Below the pieces are notes generated by a model that did no database searches, had not been told where the DNA came from, and saw only the letters and a list, made by a program, of their open reading frames with translations. Position numbers and translations under genes: made by a program. This document shows, one piece after another, positions 35,244 through 46,600 of a stretch of DNA of 64,000 nucleotides (within the stretch, counting starts at the first letter, position 1; every line of letters begins with the position of its first letter). The stretch is from Hippophae tibetana. Taxonomy: Eukaryota > Streptophyta > Magnoliopsida > Rosales > Elaeagnaceae. The stretch is from contig CM072802.1 in the NCBI GenBank assembly GCA_037013495.1, positions 49,837,275-49,901,274 on the forward strand, given 5' to 3'.

Positions 35244-37046
35244 TGATGAGCGAAAACTGGCATCGCCGATTCTTTCCAATACTTTGGTTTTAATATTTAT
35301 AAAACTCTCGCAAGTGCATGAATCATTTCGAAGAAAATGATAAGTATACTCCCAAGGTCGATCTAAGGAAGGAATGTATGTGGTTTTTAATTTATTATTC
35401 AAACTTTTAAAAACAAAATTAAATCCTAAACATCCTGTCACGATATTTTGGGGGTTTTGTATTTTTAATCTATTGACATAAAAATAAACATAAATTCAAT
35501 AAACATTTATGCAAATTTTATCTTTTATTATAGTGGAGTATTTATGGATATAATAACTAAGTTAATTATGCTTGCTCATATTATTTAGGTTATTAAAGAT
35601 ATGAATTGATATTTATTGATTCTCTTTTTTTTATATGAATACCACCTTTGGTGGGGTTAGATATTCTTTGTTAACTAAACAAATCAATTAACACCTATGA
35701 GTGTGGTTGATAACTAATTTGCTTAATTAAATTAATTCCTTTTTCTAAGAGATTGAAAATGAACCATTTAAATGCCACCTTTGGTAGGGTTAGACAGTTT
35801 AAACTTTATTCAAGGTGTCCAAATTAAACCTAAGAATTTAATTATCCGAGTACTAACTTTCAAGTTTTAAAACCACTATTGAAAACATGTTGTCAATACA
35901 TTTTCAGATAATAATTCTTATAAAAAATTTTGAAATAGAGCTTCACTCTAACTACCGGGAGATTGTACCAACAAATAAAAGAGCACTATTCTAAATCAGA
36001 CCGGATAACTAAACCTTAAAATCTAATTTTCAGGTTTAAGTTTGTAATAAAAAATAATATATTTCTCTCTAACATTCTTAATATAAAATCTTGAATAAAA
36101 ATAAAATCAATTCATTTTAAAGATTTTTACCTATTTAATATTTCGTAAGCATAACAATGTTATTATTACATCATGATTATAAACAGCCAGCACAGTTAAA
36201 TTTAATCACAGACAAATTAAATATAACATGTAAGAATAAAGCATAAAAAATAACTGTAAAGAAAATAAAATCTTTACAGAACTTCGACGTTATTCCCGTT
36301 GCTGGAAAACCTCCAAGCGGAATTTGCACTCCCATTTATTGAATCAAAAAGCTAAAAAATTACAAAAACATAACTAGTTCTTCCCAAAGAGGGAAGAACT
36401 CTAAAACTAAGAGAAATTAATTAAGAAAAGCTAAAAACTAAGAAAAACTAAATAAAACTAAAAACTAAAAAAAGAGAGAAAAGAATGTTTTTTAGGTGTG
36501 TTTAGAAGTGAAGGGAAGGGGGTATTTATAGGTGAGGATGGAGAGAAAAAGTGAGTGAAAAAATGATAAAAAATGGCAAAAACGCGGAGGGCAAATGTTG
36601 AGGTCATTGATGACGTCATGGGGCGACTACGCGCGAAAATGGGGCGAAATGGGCATCGATGCGCGCGGAATGCAGCTGGGCGCGCAGGGGCGCGTACGGA
36701 AGAGCAGGCGCTGCACATAGGGGGGCGCGCGGCTGGGCGCTGGGGCACGGCGACGCGATTTTCTCCTTTTTGACATTTTTGACCTTTTTGACCCATTTTG
36801 TCCATTTTGTCCAATTTTTCCATATTTTTTGACCTTTTCCCATTTATTTATTAATATATTTGTGATGTATTGCTTCTAGTATTTCTTTTGGAGTTTTTAA
36901 GTTACGTTTTTAAGCCAAAATACCTGAAAAACAATAAAAATACCCGTGATTCCGAAAAAAACAAATTTATATAAATATATATATATTTTTAATCAATTAA
37001 TGTGCATAAAATAATGGTAATTTTAGTGCTTTTTGAGCACTCATCA
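35244..37046 (-). repeat. gypsy LTR copy A
   Basis: 1803 bp, TGATGAGCG to CACTCATCA on the plus strand, with inverted ends. Very similar to copy B throughout and to 16811-18580. GC-rich patch at 36600-36760 and a TATA-like CTATAAATACC on the minus strand (about 36523-36533). ORFs at 36458-36843 are chance frames in that patch. Confidence 0.9.
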
Positions 37047-37056
37047 CACAAAAACT

Positions 37057-38861
37057 TGATGAGCGAAAACCGGCATCACCGATTCTTGCCAATACTTTGG
37101 TTTTAATATTTATAAAACTCTCGCAAGTGCACGAATCATTTCGTAGAAAATGATAAGTATAATCCTAAGGTCGTTCTAAGGAAGGAATGTATGTGGTTTT
37201 TAATTTATTATTCAAACTTTTAAAAACGAAATTAAATTCTAAACATCCTGTCACGATATTTTGGGGTTTTGTGTTTTTAATCTACTGACATAAAATTAAA
37301 CATAGATTCAATAAACATTTATGCAAATTTTATCATTTATAATGGCAGAGTATTTATGGATATAATAACTAAGTTAATTATGCTTGCTCATATTATTTAG
37401 GTTATTAAAGATATGAATTGATATTTATTGATTCTCCATTTTTTGTATGAATACCACCTTTGGTGGGGTTAGATATTCTTTGTTAACTAAACAAATCAAT
37501 TAACACCTATGGGTGGGGTTGATAACCAATTTGCTTAATTAAATTAATTTCTTTTTCTAAGAGATTGAAAATGAACCATTTAAATGCCACCTTTGGTGGG
37601 GTTAGACAGTTTAAATTTTATTCAAGGTGTCCAAATTAAACCTAAGAATTTAGTTATCCGAGTACTAACTTTCAAGTTTTAAAACTACTACTGAAAACAT
37701 GTTGTCAATACATTTTCAGATAATAATTCTTATAAAAACTTTTGAAATAGAGCTTCACTCTAACTATCGGGCGATTGTACCAACAAATAGAAGAACACTA
37801 CTCTAAATCAGACCGGATAACTAAAACTTAAAATCTAATTTTCAGGTTTAAGTTTGTAATGAAAAATAATATATTTCTCTCTAACATTCTTAATATAAAA
37901 TCTTGAATAAAAATAAAATCAATTCATTTTAGAGATTTTTACCTATTTAATATTTCGCAAGCATAACAACGTTATTATTACATCATGATTATAAACAGCG
38001 AGAACAGTTAAATTTAATCACAGACAAATTAAATATAACATGTAAAAATAAAGCATAAAAAATAACTGTAAAGAAAATAAAATCCTTACAGAACTTCGAC
38101 GCTATTTTCGTTGTTGGAAAACCTCCAAGCGGAATTTGCACTCCCATTTATTGAATCAAAAAGCTAAAAAATTACAAAAACATAACTAGTTCTTCCCAAA
38201 AAGGGAAGAACTCTAAAACTAAGAGAAATTAACTAAGAAAAGCTAAAAACTAAGAAAAACTAAAAACTAAGAAAAGAGATAAAAAAAGAGAGAAAAAAAT
38301 GTGTTTTGAGGTGTGTTTAGAAGTGAAGGGAAGGGGGGTATTTATAGGTGAAGATGGAGAGAAAAAGTGAGTGAAAAAATGATAAAAAATGGCAAAAACG
38401 CGGAGTGCAAATGCTGAGGTCATTGATGATGTCATGGGGCGACTGCGCGCGAAAATGGGACGAAATGGGCATCGGTGCGCGCGGAGGGCAGCTGGGCGTG
38501 CAGGGGCGCGCGCGGAAGGGCAGGTGCTGCGCGCGTTGGGCAGCTGCGCGACGCAGTGATGCGATTTTCTCCTTTTTGACATTTTTGACATTTTTGACCC
38601 ATTTTGTCCAATTTTTTCATATTTGTTGATCTTTCCCCATTTATTTATTAATATATTTGTGATGTATTGCTTCTAGTATTCCTCTTTGAGTCTTTAAGTT
38701 ACATTTTTAAGCCAAAAAACCTGAAAAACAATAAAAATACCCGTGGTTTCGAAAAAGACAAATTTATATAAATATATGATAAAACATATAAATATATATA
38801 TTTTTAATCAATTAATGTGTATAAAATCATGGTTATTTTAGTGTTTTTTGAGCACTTATCA
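37057..38861 (-). repeat. gypsy LTR copy B
   Basis: 1805 bp, the same family and orientation as copy A, with roughly one difference per 20 bases where compared. Chance ORFs at 38250-38629 lie in its GC-rich patch. Confidence 0.9.
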
Positions 38862-38866
38862 ATGAC

Positions 38867-39061
38867 CTAGGTAACATTTATACCGAATTTTGTTAAATTT
38901 CTGGTGTTATTATTTTTTTGTTTCAATATCTGTTTTAGTTTATTTTAGCATTTTATTTCAAATAATATTATTTTGTCGGATTAGTTTGAGTTTTATTTAT
39001 TTAAATCATAAGTAAATAATTATTACTTAAAATAGAGAAAATATCCTCGATTTTCACAACA
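38867..39061 (+). repeat. copia-3 right LTR, second part
   Basis: Resumes with CTAGGTAACATTTATACC and ends TTTTCACAACA, matching 30596-30803. Followed by TATGA. Confidence 0.93.
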
Positions 39062-39119
39062 TATGATATTAAAGGATGCACTTTTAAAAAAATTTAAAAA
39101 CGGTTAGACAAATTTTATG

Positions 39120-39735
39120 ATTGTTGAACACGATTTCAGAATTCAATGCTGTTAATTAATAATACTTACTAGATTTATATTTTTTTTATATAAATGAATA
39201 TAATTTTTTTATAATAATAAATCATTGGTTAAAAGATTTATAGTTTTTAATGAATTTATTTTAATAATTAATTTTTGAGTTTAAAAAATTTAATTTTTTT
39301 TACATTAATTATGTAGCAAAAATTAATAAAAAATTAAAACATAAAATAATTCACATATAAATATAAATTTATATACATTTAACACATCCTAAAATATCTT
39401 ACTTTTTGTACTGCACATATATATATAATTCATAAATATATATATATATATATAAGTATAAATCTTTAATATTTTACTTTTTTTATTTACCGTAAATATG
39501 GCTAATTCCCACTTCAATTCTATGAAAGAATGAATCCATGAGTCAAGTTGCAGTAAAAAAGGCAAAAAAAAAAAAAAAAAAATTTAAAAAAATTAAAACA
39601 TCGAATATTGTGTTACATCTGAGGAGTTATTTTATTGCATCTTACGAGTTACATATTTGTTCCAACGTCGAGACCCTATTTCACTCCACCCTCACTTTGA
39701 TTTCCGTACTTTCATCTATCATTGCAATTAGAAAT
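39120..39735 (+). repeat. Upstream tandem duplication, unit 1
   Basis: Aligns with 39843-40435 over its whole length, with many substitutions and small indels. Shared blocks include TTTATTTTAATAATTAATTT, AAATATCTTA, GTAAATAT, GAAAGAATGAATC, GAATATTGTGTT and GCATCTTACGA. No gene inside: the short frame at 39538-39738 is chance. Confidence 0.8.
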
Positions 39736-39842
39736 TAAATAAAATACGGTTTGGTTATCAGCTATTATTTTTAATGTTAGTTTGATTTTTTTTTTATAAA
39801 TTTAAGATATAAATACGATGTAAAATAAGAATCGAATATGAA

Positions 39843-40435
39843 ACAACAAATATAATTTTTCAAAATTCAAAGCACAATACTTATTAGGTTTACATTTTTT
39901 TATATATACGTTATGTTTTTGGTTAAACAATTTATAATAATGAATCATTAATTAATTAAAAAATTTATTATTTATAATAAATTTATTTTAATAATTAATT
40001 TTAGAGTTTAAAAAATTTAATTTTTTTTGTTTTTTATATTAAATATGTAGTAAAAATTAATAAACAATTAAAACATAAAATTTAATTATTATAAATATAA
40101 ATTTATATATATTTAACACATCCAAAAATATCTTATTTTTTATAGTGTCATCAAATATAATCCATATATATAAATATGAATGTTATTCGTAAATATATAT
40201 AAATATTTAATATTTTAGTTTTTTTATTTACAGTAAATATTTCTAATTTCTACTCCCGAAAGAATGAATCATTCATGTGTCAAGATACAGAAAAAGGCCC
40301 AAAAAAAAATTAAAAAGTTAAAAACAGGGAATATTGTGTTTTTTGTTAAAAAATTGATTCGCATCTTACGACTTACACCTTAGTTTCCAACGTCCAAATC
40401 CTATTTCCGTGCTTTCCATTATCACGGCAACTTAA
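39843..40435 (+). repeat. Upstream tandem duplication, unit 2
   Basis: Second, gene-proximal copy, ending about 200 bases before the start codon of the SANT/DUF3755 gene. It may hold part of that gene's promoter, in which case unit 1 would be a second diverged promoter copy. Confidence 0.78.
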
Positions 40436-40643
40436 AGCTTATTTACATTTCATTAATATGTATGTACTATCTATTTCTTCTTTTTGCCAACTTGTGTAAA
40501 GTTTTGATTTTTCAATATTTTCTCCACTGGGATTTTTTTTATTAGTGCAACTTCGGAATTGGCGGAAACCAAGTGAAAATTTTCTGGTTTGGGACGTGGT
40601 TAAGCGTTTTGGCATTTAATTTTGAAGAAAGGGTCGAATATTA
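40436..40643 (+). promoter_or_regulatory. Proximal promoter and 5' UTR of the host gene
   Basis: Between the duplication and the start codon. No clear TATA box. It includes a pyrimidine-rich stretch (40460-40490) and a less AT-rich segment from about 40550. Transcription start not determinable by eye. Confidence 0.4.
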
Positions 40644-43600
40644 ATGGCTAATCCTTCTGGGAACCATCAAGAGCAAGAGCAAAACCACGCTTCCTCTTCG
40701 TTCAGCGGAGGGAATTTGAATTCGGATACAGTAGCGGCTAACGGCAATTTGGGTACAGAGGCGCCGCCGGAGAGTTCTAGTACGGCTATGAAGCACAATC
40801 CGGGAATCTCTAAAAATTGGAGCACGGAAGAGCAGAAGATTCTCGAGGAAAGTCTCTCTAAGTGAGTAGTAATATGCGTTTTCATGAGTCCTTTAAAGTT
40901 CAATTTGATTCTCAAAAATTGTTTTTCGCCATTTGAGTAAATAGACTTTCGGATTATGGTTGGATGGTTCTGAGTAATGAATTGTTTTTTTGTATTCATA
41001 TCTAATTTTTGATTTGTAAAATATGTAATTTTTTAAGGGAAAATTACAGCATACACCCCTGAGGTTTTATAAAACTGCAAAAACAAAAAAAAAAAAAAAA
41101 GAAAGAAAGAAAGAAACACGAGTTTATAAAATAGCAATTGCAACTCCTAAGTTATTGCTATATTACATTATGCTCTCTTAGATATCTTGATTTTATCATT
41201 TTGTTTTCAAGCACATAATTGTTTTTTCTCTAAACTTGAAGGATCTTTTTGTTGTTTTAGTAAATTTGAAGGAAGTATTTGTAATTGACCGTTTTTTAAT
41301 TTATTTCTTTCATGGGTGCTGCTTGATACTTACAACCTGCCATCAATTGTCTCTACATAATTCCGAAATAATATAATTATTGGCTTAGTTTTATTCAAAC
41401 TGAGTTTAGAGGCCATGAATCTAAATTCAGTAGGCATCTTAAGACTCGAAAAAAAAAGTGGTTTTGATTATGTGGTTAATTTTGTTTTTTTTTTCCCGGC
41501 ATGAGTCTGATCATATTTGCTATTGCTTTGATGGATGTGTCAAAAGTTAATGCATCTTGTTTATTTTTTATTTTTAATTTTTAGAGCACTACTATATATC
41601 ATAAATATATCACAATCACAACTAATGTTTAGAGTTTTAGAATGGTATTTACCTGTGTACATTACAAGTTGAAACTGATTTTCGATGCCATATGTGCCAG
41701 TTTTTCTATAGCCTGCTAGATCTTTTGAAATTCATTGGTTCTCAGGAATTGAACTTCCCCAGCTTCATCATAGAATTTGTTACCCCTATGTTGCAACTTT
41801 GGTAGCCACCAATAGCCGCTTGATGATCATAAGAGTGGATGACACATATTTTCAAATTGAAATTTTTTGTTTATTCCAAGGATTGGACTTTTTTATTGTT
41901 GCATTTTCAATGTGTTTGACTTGATAAACAATGCAGTAATATTATGTGTATTTATTGGTATTGTTTTGATACTGACAGTTATGCCTCAGAATCAAACATA
42001 ATCCGATATGCTAATATAGCTATGCTGCTGCCAAACAAGACTGTCCGAGATGTGGCTCTGCGTTGCAGATGGATGAGTGTAAGAACTGTATTTTTAGTCC
42101 CTTACATGCCACTGATTTAATCATAAATGTTTGTGATGTAGCTATTTTCACCAGTTTACGTTCTGATGAATTCCCTTCTCAAATACACTGTCAGAAACTT
42201 GCATAAATTATGTCTTTTCTTTCATTCTTTATTTTATTTATTTGCGTTTTTAAACTAAAGTGATGACAAATAAATCAAAGATTATGTGTTTTAAATTGCA
42301 TTCTTAGGATCCAACATTTGATGTTTCTTTCTCAGCAAATCTTTTTACTTCAGAAGCTAGTTTTGAAAAGTACCCTTCAATTTTAATTGGTAGAAAGCCA
42401 TTAAGATTTTAAATTGTTTTAAGCACTGTCTTTTTATTAGCTCTTATTATTGTTATTTTATTTTGTTAGTATCCTTCTCACTAATCATGTATCTGCATTG
42501 CAAATTTTTGAATGTTGAGCCTTAAGCATATGCTGGTTTATTTATTGCCCTGGAAAGAAATGGCTTCTTTTTCAAATCATTGCTACTCATTTATGTGCAT
42601 GTCTTTAGTTATTTTTGCCCTTTGAAGTATGATATATGTAGTAATTCATGGTGCTGTTTCCATCATCAATAATAAGAAATATTTAATATCGATCTATTTG
42701 ATAAAAGTTGCATGAAAAGGAAGAATTACGTATAAATACTTTTATACTTTTGCATATGAAAGTTAGATATTTTTTTTAAAATTATTTTTCTTTCCCTTTT
42801 GTGGACTTATGAAGCCATTGTCATTTATGTGCTTTTTATTTTTTTTATTTTTGAGTGTTGGACGATCAACTTTCGGTTCATACTCTTTGAAATCCCCTGT
42901 CTTCTAGCCTCTTGCTTGATGTTCTTGGGCTTGATAAGAGTGCCTAATGTCTATCATTTGCTTTCTCTCCTTGATTTTGAAGTTGTTTTAAATTCATGTA
43001 GTCTTTGGTGCTCAAGGCGTGGTGTGATGCGCTTGGATCATGGTGGACATTATGTATGTTTTTCGATGTTCGCCTCAAGACCTACTTGGTTATGGGTTAG
43101 GTTGATGCTTAACTTTTTCATAGTACTCTTAGACTCATTGTCTAGGGTGGAGGAGTTTTAGCATCGCTCACGTGTGGTCACTCCATGGGGTAGATGCAAA
43201 GCCTTTTTGTTTGCATCTAAGTCACCATTGGGTGGAGGGGTCGTGGCCTCACTTGGGATCGTTGGAGATTGTGGGATAGATTTGTTGCATGTGGTGGTAT
43301 ACGACCTATGTTATCACTTGGTAGAGTTGTTGGGGTCTCACTCACAAGAGACATTTGGGGTAAACTTGAGGCCTGTAGTCTTGCTATAGTTGTCAGAAAT
43401 AAGTTAAGAATGTTGTATTAAAATGACTGAATGATTTGGTCTTGTGATTTCTTTCTATTTATAGACTTTAAAATATACAATAAAGTTACAAAATACAACA
43501 AAGCTGTCTATGGATAGTTGTGGACAACTGTTTATGGATAGTTGTGGACAACTGTTTATGGATAGTTGTGGACAACTGTTTATGGACATTTGTGGACAAC

Positions 43601-46600
43601 TGTTTATGGACATTTGTGGACAATCATGGACTGCTGTCTATGGACAGCTATGGACAACTATTTATGGACAATTATTTACAATTATTTATGGACAATTATT
43701 TACAATTAAAATAACTATGGACAACTAAATGAATATGAACATCAAATCATAGTAAAACTGTTATGGACAACTAAGCTACAATGGAGCACATCAAAGCTAT
43801 TCTGGACTGTTATGCTGTCCATTGATAGCCTCTCTCAAATTGATGCGGGTTAATCAACAAGCATTAATTCGCAACTTAGGAAGCAATGTCGATGATGAGT
43901 GAGAGTCTTAGTGAAGATATCAACAATTTGTAGTTCCATAGAAATATGTGGAAGAGTGATTACACGAGCGTCAAAGGCTTCACGGATAGAGTAACAGTCG
44001 ACTTTAATATGCTTTGTGCGCTCATGATAGACAGGATTGACCGTAATCTGAATAGCATAGTTATTATTAGCATGTAAAGGTGTAGGATCGGTCTCAGAGA
44101 AGTCTAACTCAGCTAGCAAACCTCGAAGCCAAATAATTTCGAAACAAGCACGAGACGTTGCTCGGTATTCAGATTCTGTAGATGACTTAGAAACTCTGTC
44201 GTGTTTCTTACTCTTCTAGGAGATCAATGCATTATCTAAGAACATGCATTAACCAGTGATGGAGCGACGTGTCTAAGCACAATCAACCCAATCAGCATCG
44301 CTATAAGCAACACAATGAAGACAATTGCCTGAAGGAAAGAATAAGCCACGGGCAGAAGTACCCTGAGCATAGCATATGATTCGACGAATAACGGCCAAAT
44401 GAAGATGACGAGGAGTCTGAAGAAATTGGTTGACTTGCTGTACAGCAAATGAAATATCTGGTTTAGTGATGGTGAGATAGACAAGCCTATCCACCAATTT
44501 TTGATATAAGTTGAGATCAACGAGTAAGTCACCCTCCTCTTTGCAAAGCTTGATATTTAATTCCATGGGAGTATCGACAGAGGTAGCTTCCTATAGTTCA
44601 GCTGTAGTCACCAAATCACTAGCATACTTGTGTTGATTGAGTGAAATACCAGAGGGGCTACGATGCACCTCAAGACTAAGAAAATATGCAAGAGACCCAA
44701 GATCTTTCATATGAAAGGATTGTCAGAGATGAGTCTTGAGCTGGACAAGTAAAGTAGAATCAGAACTAGTGATCACAATATCATCAACATAAACCAAAAG
44801 GACAACAATACCCTTGTCTGATTTTTGAAAAAATAATGAAGTGTCATACTTGCCATGCGTGAAAGAAAATTGTAATAAAATGGTTTAAAATTTTTTAAAC
44901 CACGCCCGTGGAGCTTGTTTAAGACCATAAAGAAAGCGACGAAGTTTACACACATTGGAGGTCGGAGAGAAAAACAATCCCAGAGGTGGCTTCATAAAAA
45001 TACATTCATTAAGATCTCCGTGAAGGAAAACATTCTTAACATCCATCTGATGTAGTGGCCAATCATTGGAAGCAACAAAAGCTAGATCGTTCGAAGAGTA
45101 GTCATCTTAGCCGCAGGAGCAAAGGTCTTCTCATAATTAACACCATATTCCTATTTATTCCCAAGGACAAGTCGAGCTTTATAACGATTCAAACTTTCAT
45201 CAGAGCAAACCTTGATTGAGTAAACCCATTTGCAACCCAGAGGAACTATAGTAAAAGGACAAGACTCAAATGTCTCAGGTGTGATTGGCCTTTAGAGCAA
45301 CAATTTCTTCCTACATAGCTTGGTGCCAACAATCATGCTTGATAGCATGTGAGTAGCATGTGAGAATATCAAAATTGGACAATGCAATAGTAAGAACTAA
45401 AATAGAATTGCCAGGAGAAAAACCATACCTTTCCGGGGGTACAGACACTCGAGAAGAGCGATGTACCAAAGGCTCTGGAGGTGTTGCGATTGACTGACTT
45501 CGGTGCATATTAGGATCAGATATCAGGTGAGCCACTGGAAGGGATTATGGGCAGGATTGTCTTGTATGCACCATTCCTGGTTTGAAGCGAGAATTGTTTT
45601 GAGGGAGAGTTAAGAACTGGTGCTCAAAGGAGGGAAAGACTACAGTAGAAGAAGAGGGCACAAAAGACAGGAAAAAAATGTTGATTTTTAAAGAAAACAA
45701 CATTCCTAAAAATGCGTGTACGATGTAATGTAGGATCATAGCAAACAAATCCCCTTTGAAATATTATATCCTAAAAATGCACATCTAACAGATTGAGCAG
45801 ATAATTTATGTTGCTCATGAGGTGGTAAATGAACAAAACATACACAACCAAAGATACGAAGATTATTAAAATTAGGTTGCTTAGCAAACAAGCCAAAATA
45901 GGGAGATTTCATGTGTAAAACTTGGGAAGGTAAACGATTAATCAAGTGAGTAGTAGTCTTTAGAGCCTCAATCCAGAACATGGATGGAACAAAAGATTCT
46001 AACAAGAGAGTATATACCATATCAAGAAAATGACGATTTTTGCGCTCAGTTACTCCATTTTGTTGAGGAGTAGTAGGACATGAACGCTGATGGATAATAC
46101 CTTTAGAAGCCAAGAATACCTAAAACTCAGTGGACAAATATTCACCACTAGAATCTGTGCGTAATGTCTTAATATTTGCAGTAAATTGATTTTCAACATA
46201 TGTTAAAAACTTGATGAAAGTACGAAAAATCTCAGATTTAGAGCGAAGAAAATAAATCCAAGTGAATCTTTTATGATCATCAATGAAAGTCACATAGTAT
46301 TTAAATTTTTCATGTAAAGTAATTGGGAAAGGTCCCCAAACATCACTACGAATAAGATCAAAACAGTGAGAAGCTCTACTAACATGCAAAGGAAATGACA
46401 GAGTTTTGCTTTTACCAAGTTTACAAGAATCATAATCAAGAGGTAAAGAAGAACATTCTTTATTACCAAGAAAGCCCGAGTTCAATATATGAGATAATAT
46501 TTGAGTATTAGGATGACCTAAATGATGATGCCACACCATACTCAGATCAGGAATATTATTACAAGCAAAAGACTTGATAGAAGGAACTGGATAAAGTGTT

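Larger units (their letters stand above)
35244..38861 (-). mobile_element. Tandem gypsy LTR pair in copia-3 LTR
   Basis: Two minus-strand LTRs of about 1.8 kb separated by 10 bases (CACAAAAACT, 37047-37056). On the minus strand those bases read AGTTTTTGTG, matching the start of the interior right after the LTR at 18581 (AGTTTTTGGTG). So nearly all of the interior is gone and only the run-up to the primer binding site remains. Flanks AGGAT (35239-35243) and ATGAC (38862-38866) each differ by one base from AGGAC, the sequence at the same place in the left copia-3 LTR; this looks like an aged 5-bp duplication. Confidence 0.88.
30356..39061 (+). mobile_element. copia-3, full-length but dead Ty1/copia element (Tnt1/Tork type)
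   Basis: Flanked by the exact 5-bp duplication TATGA (30351-30355 and 39062-39066). Left LTR 30356-30803; the right LTR starts at 35005 and is split by a 3.6-kb gypsy double-LTR insertion (35244-38861) before resuming at 38867 and ending at 39061. Without the insertion and its duplication the element is about 5.1 kb. Coding sequence is complete in order but carries about a dozen stops and two frameshifts. Confidence 0.96.

Noticed and set aside
36458..38629. Several 60-120 codon ORFs on both strands
   Set aside because: The same GC-rich LTR patch in copies A and B; non-coding.
42799..43161. Possible membrane protein exon of 120 codons in intron 2
   Set aside because: Hydrophobic by T-rich composition, no splice context or recognisable family, and not part of the host gene's reading.
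43511..43706. Regular repeats that might suggest a CRISPR array
   Set aside because: Direct tandem units without spacers, in a plant intron LTR.
43510..43728. ORF of repeated DSCGQLF units
   Set aside because: A by-product of a 24-bp minisatellite inside an LTR.
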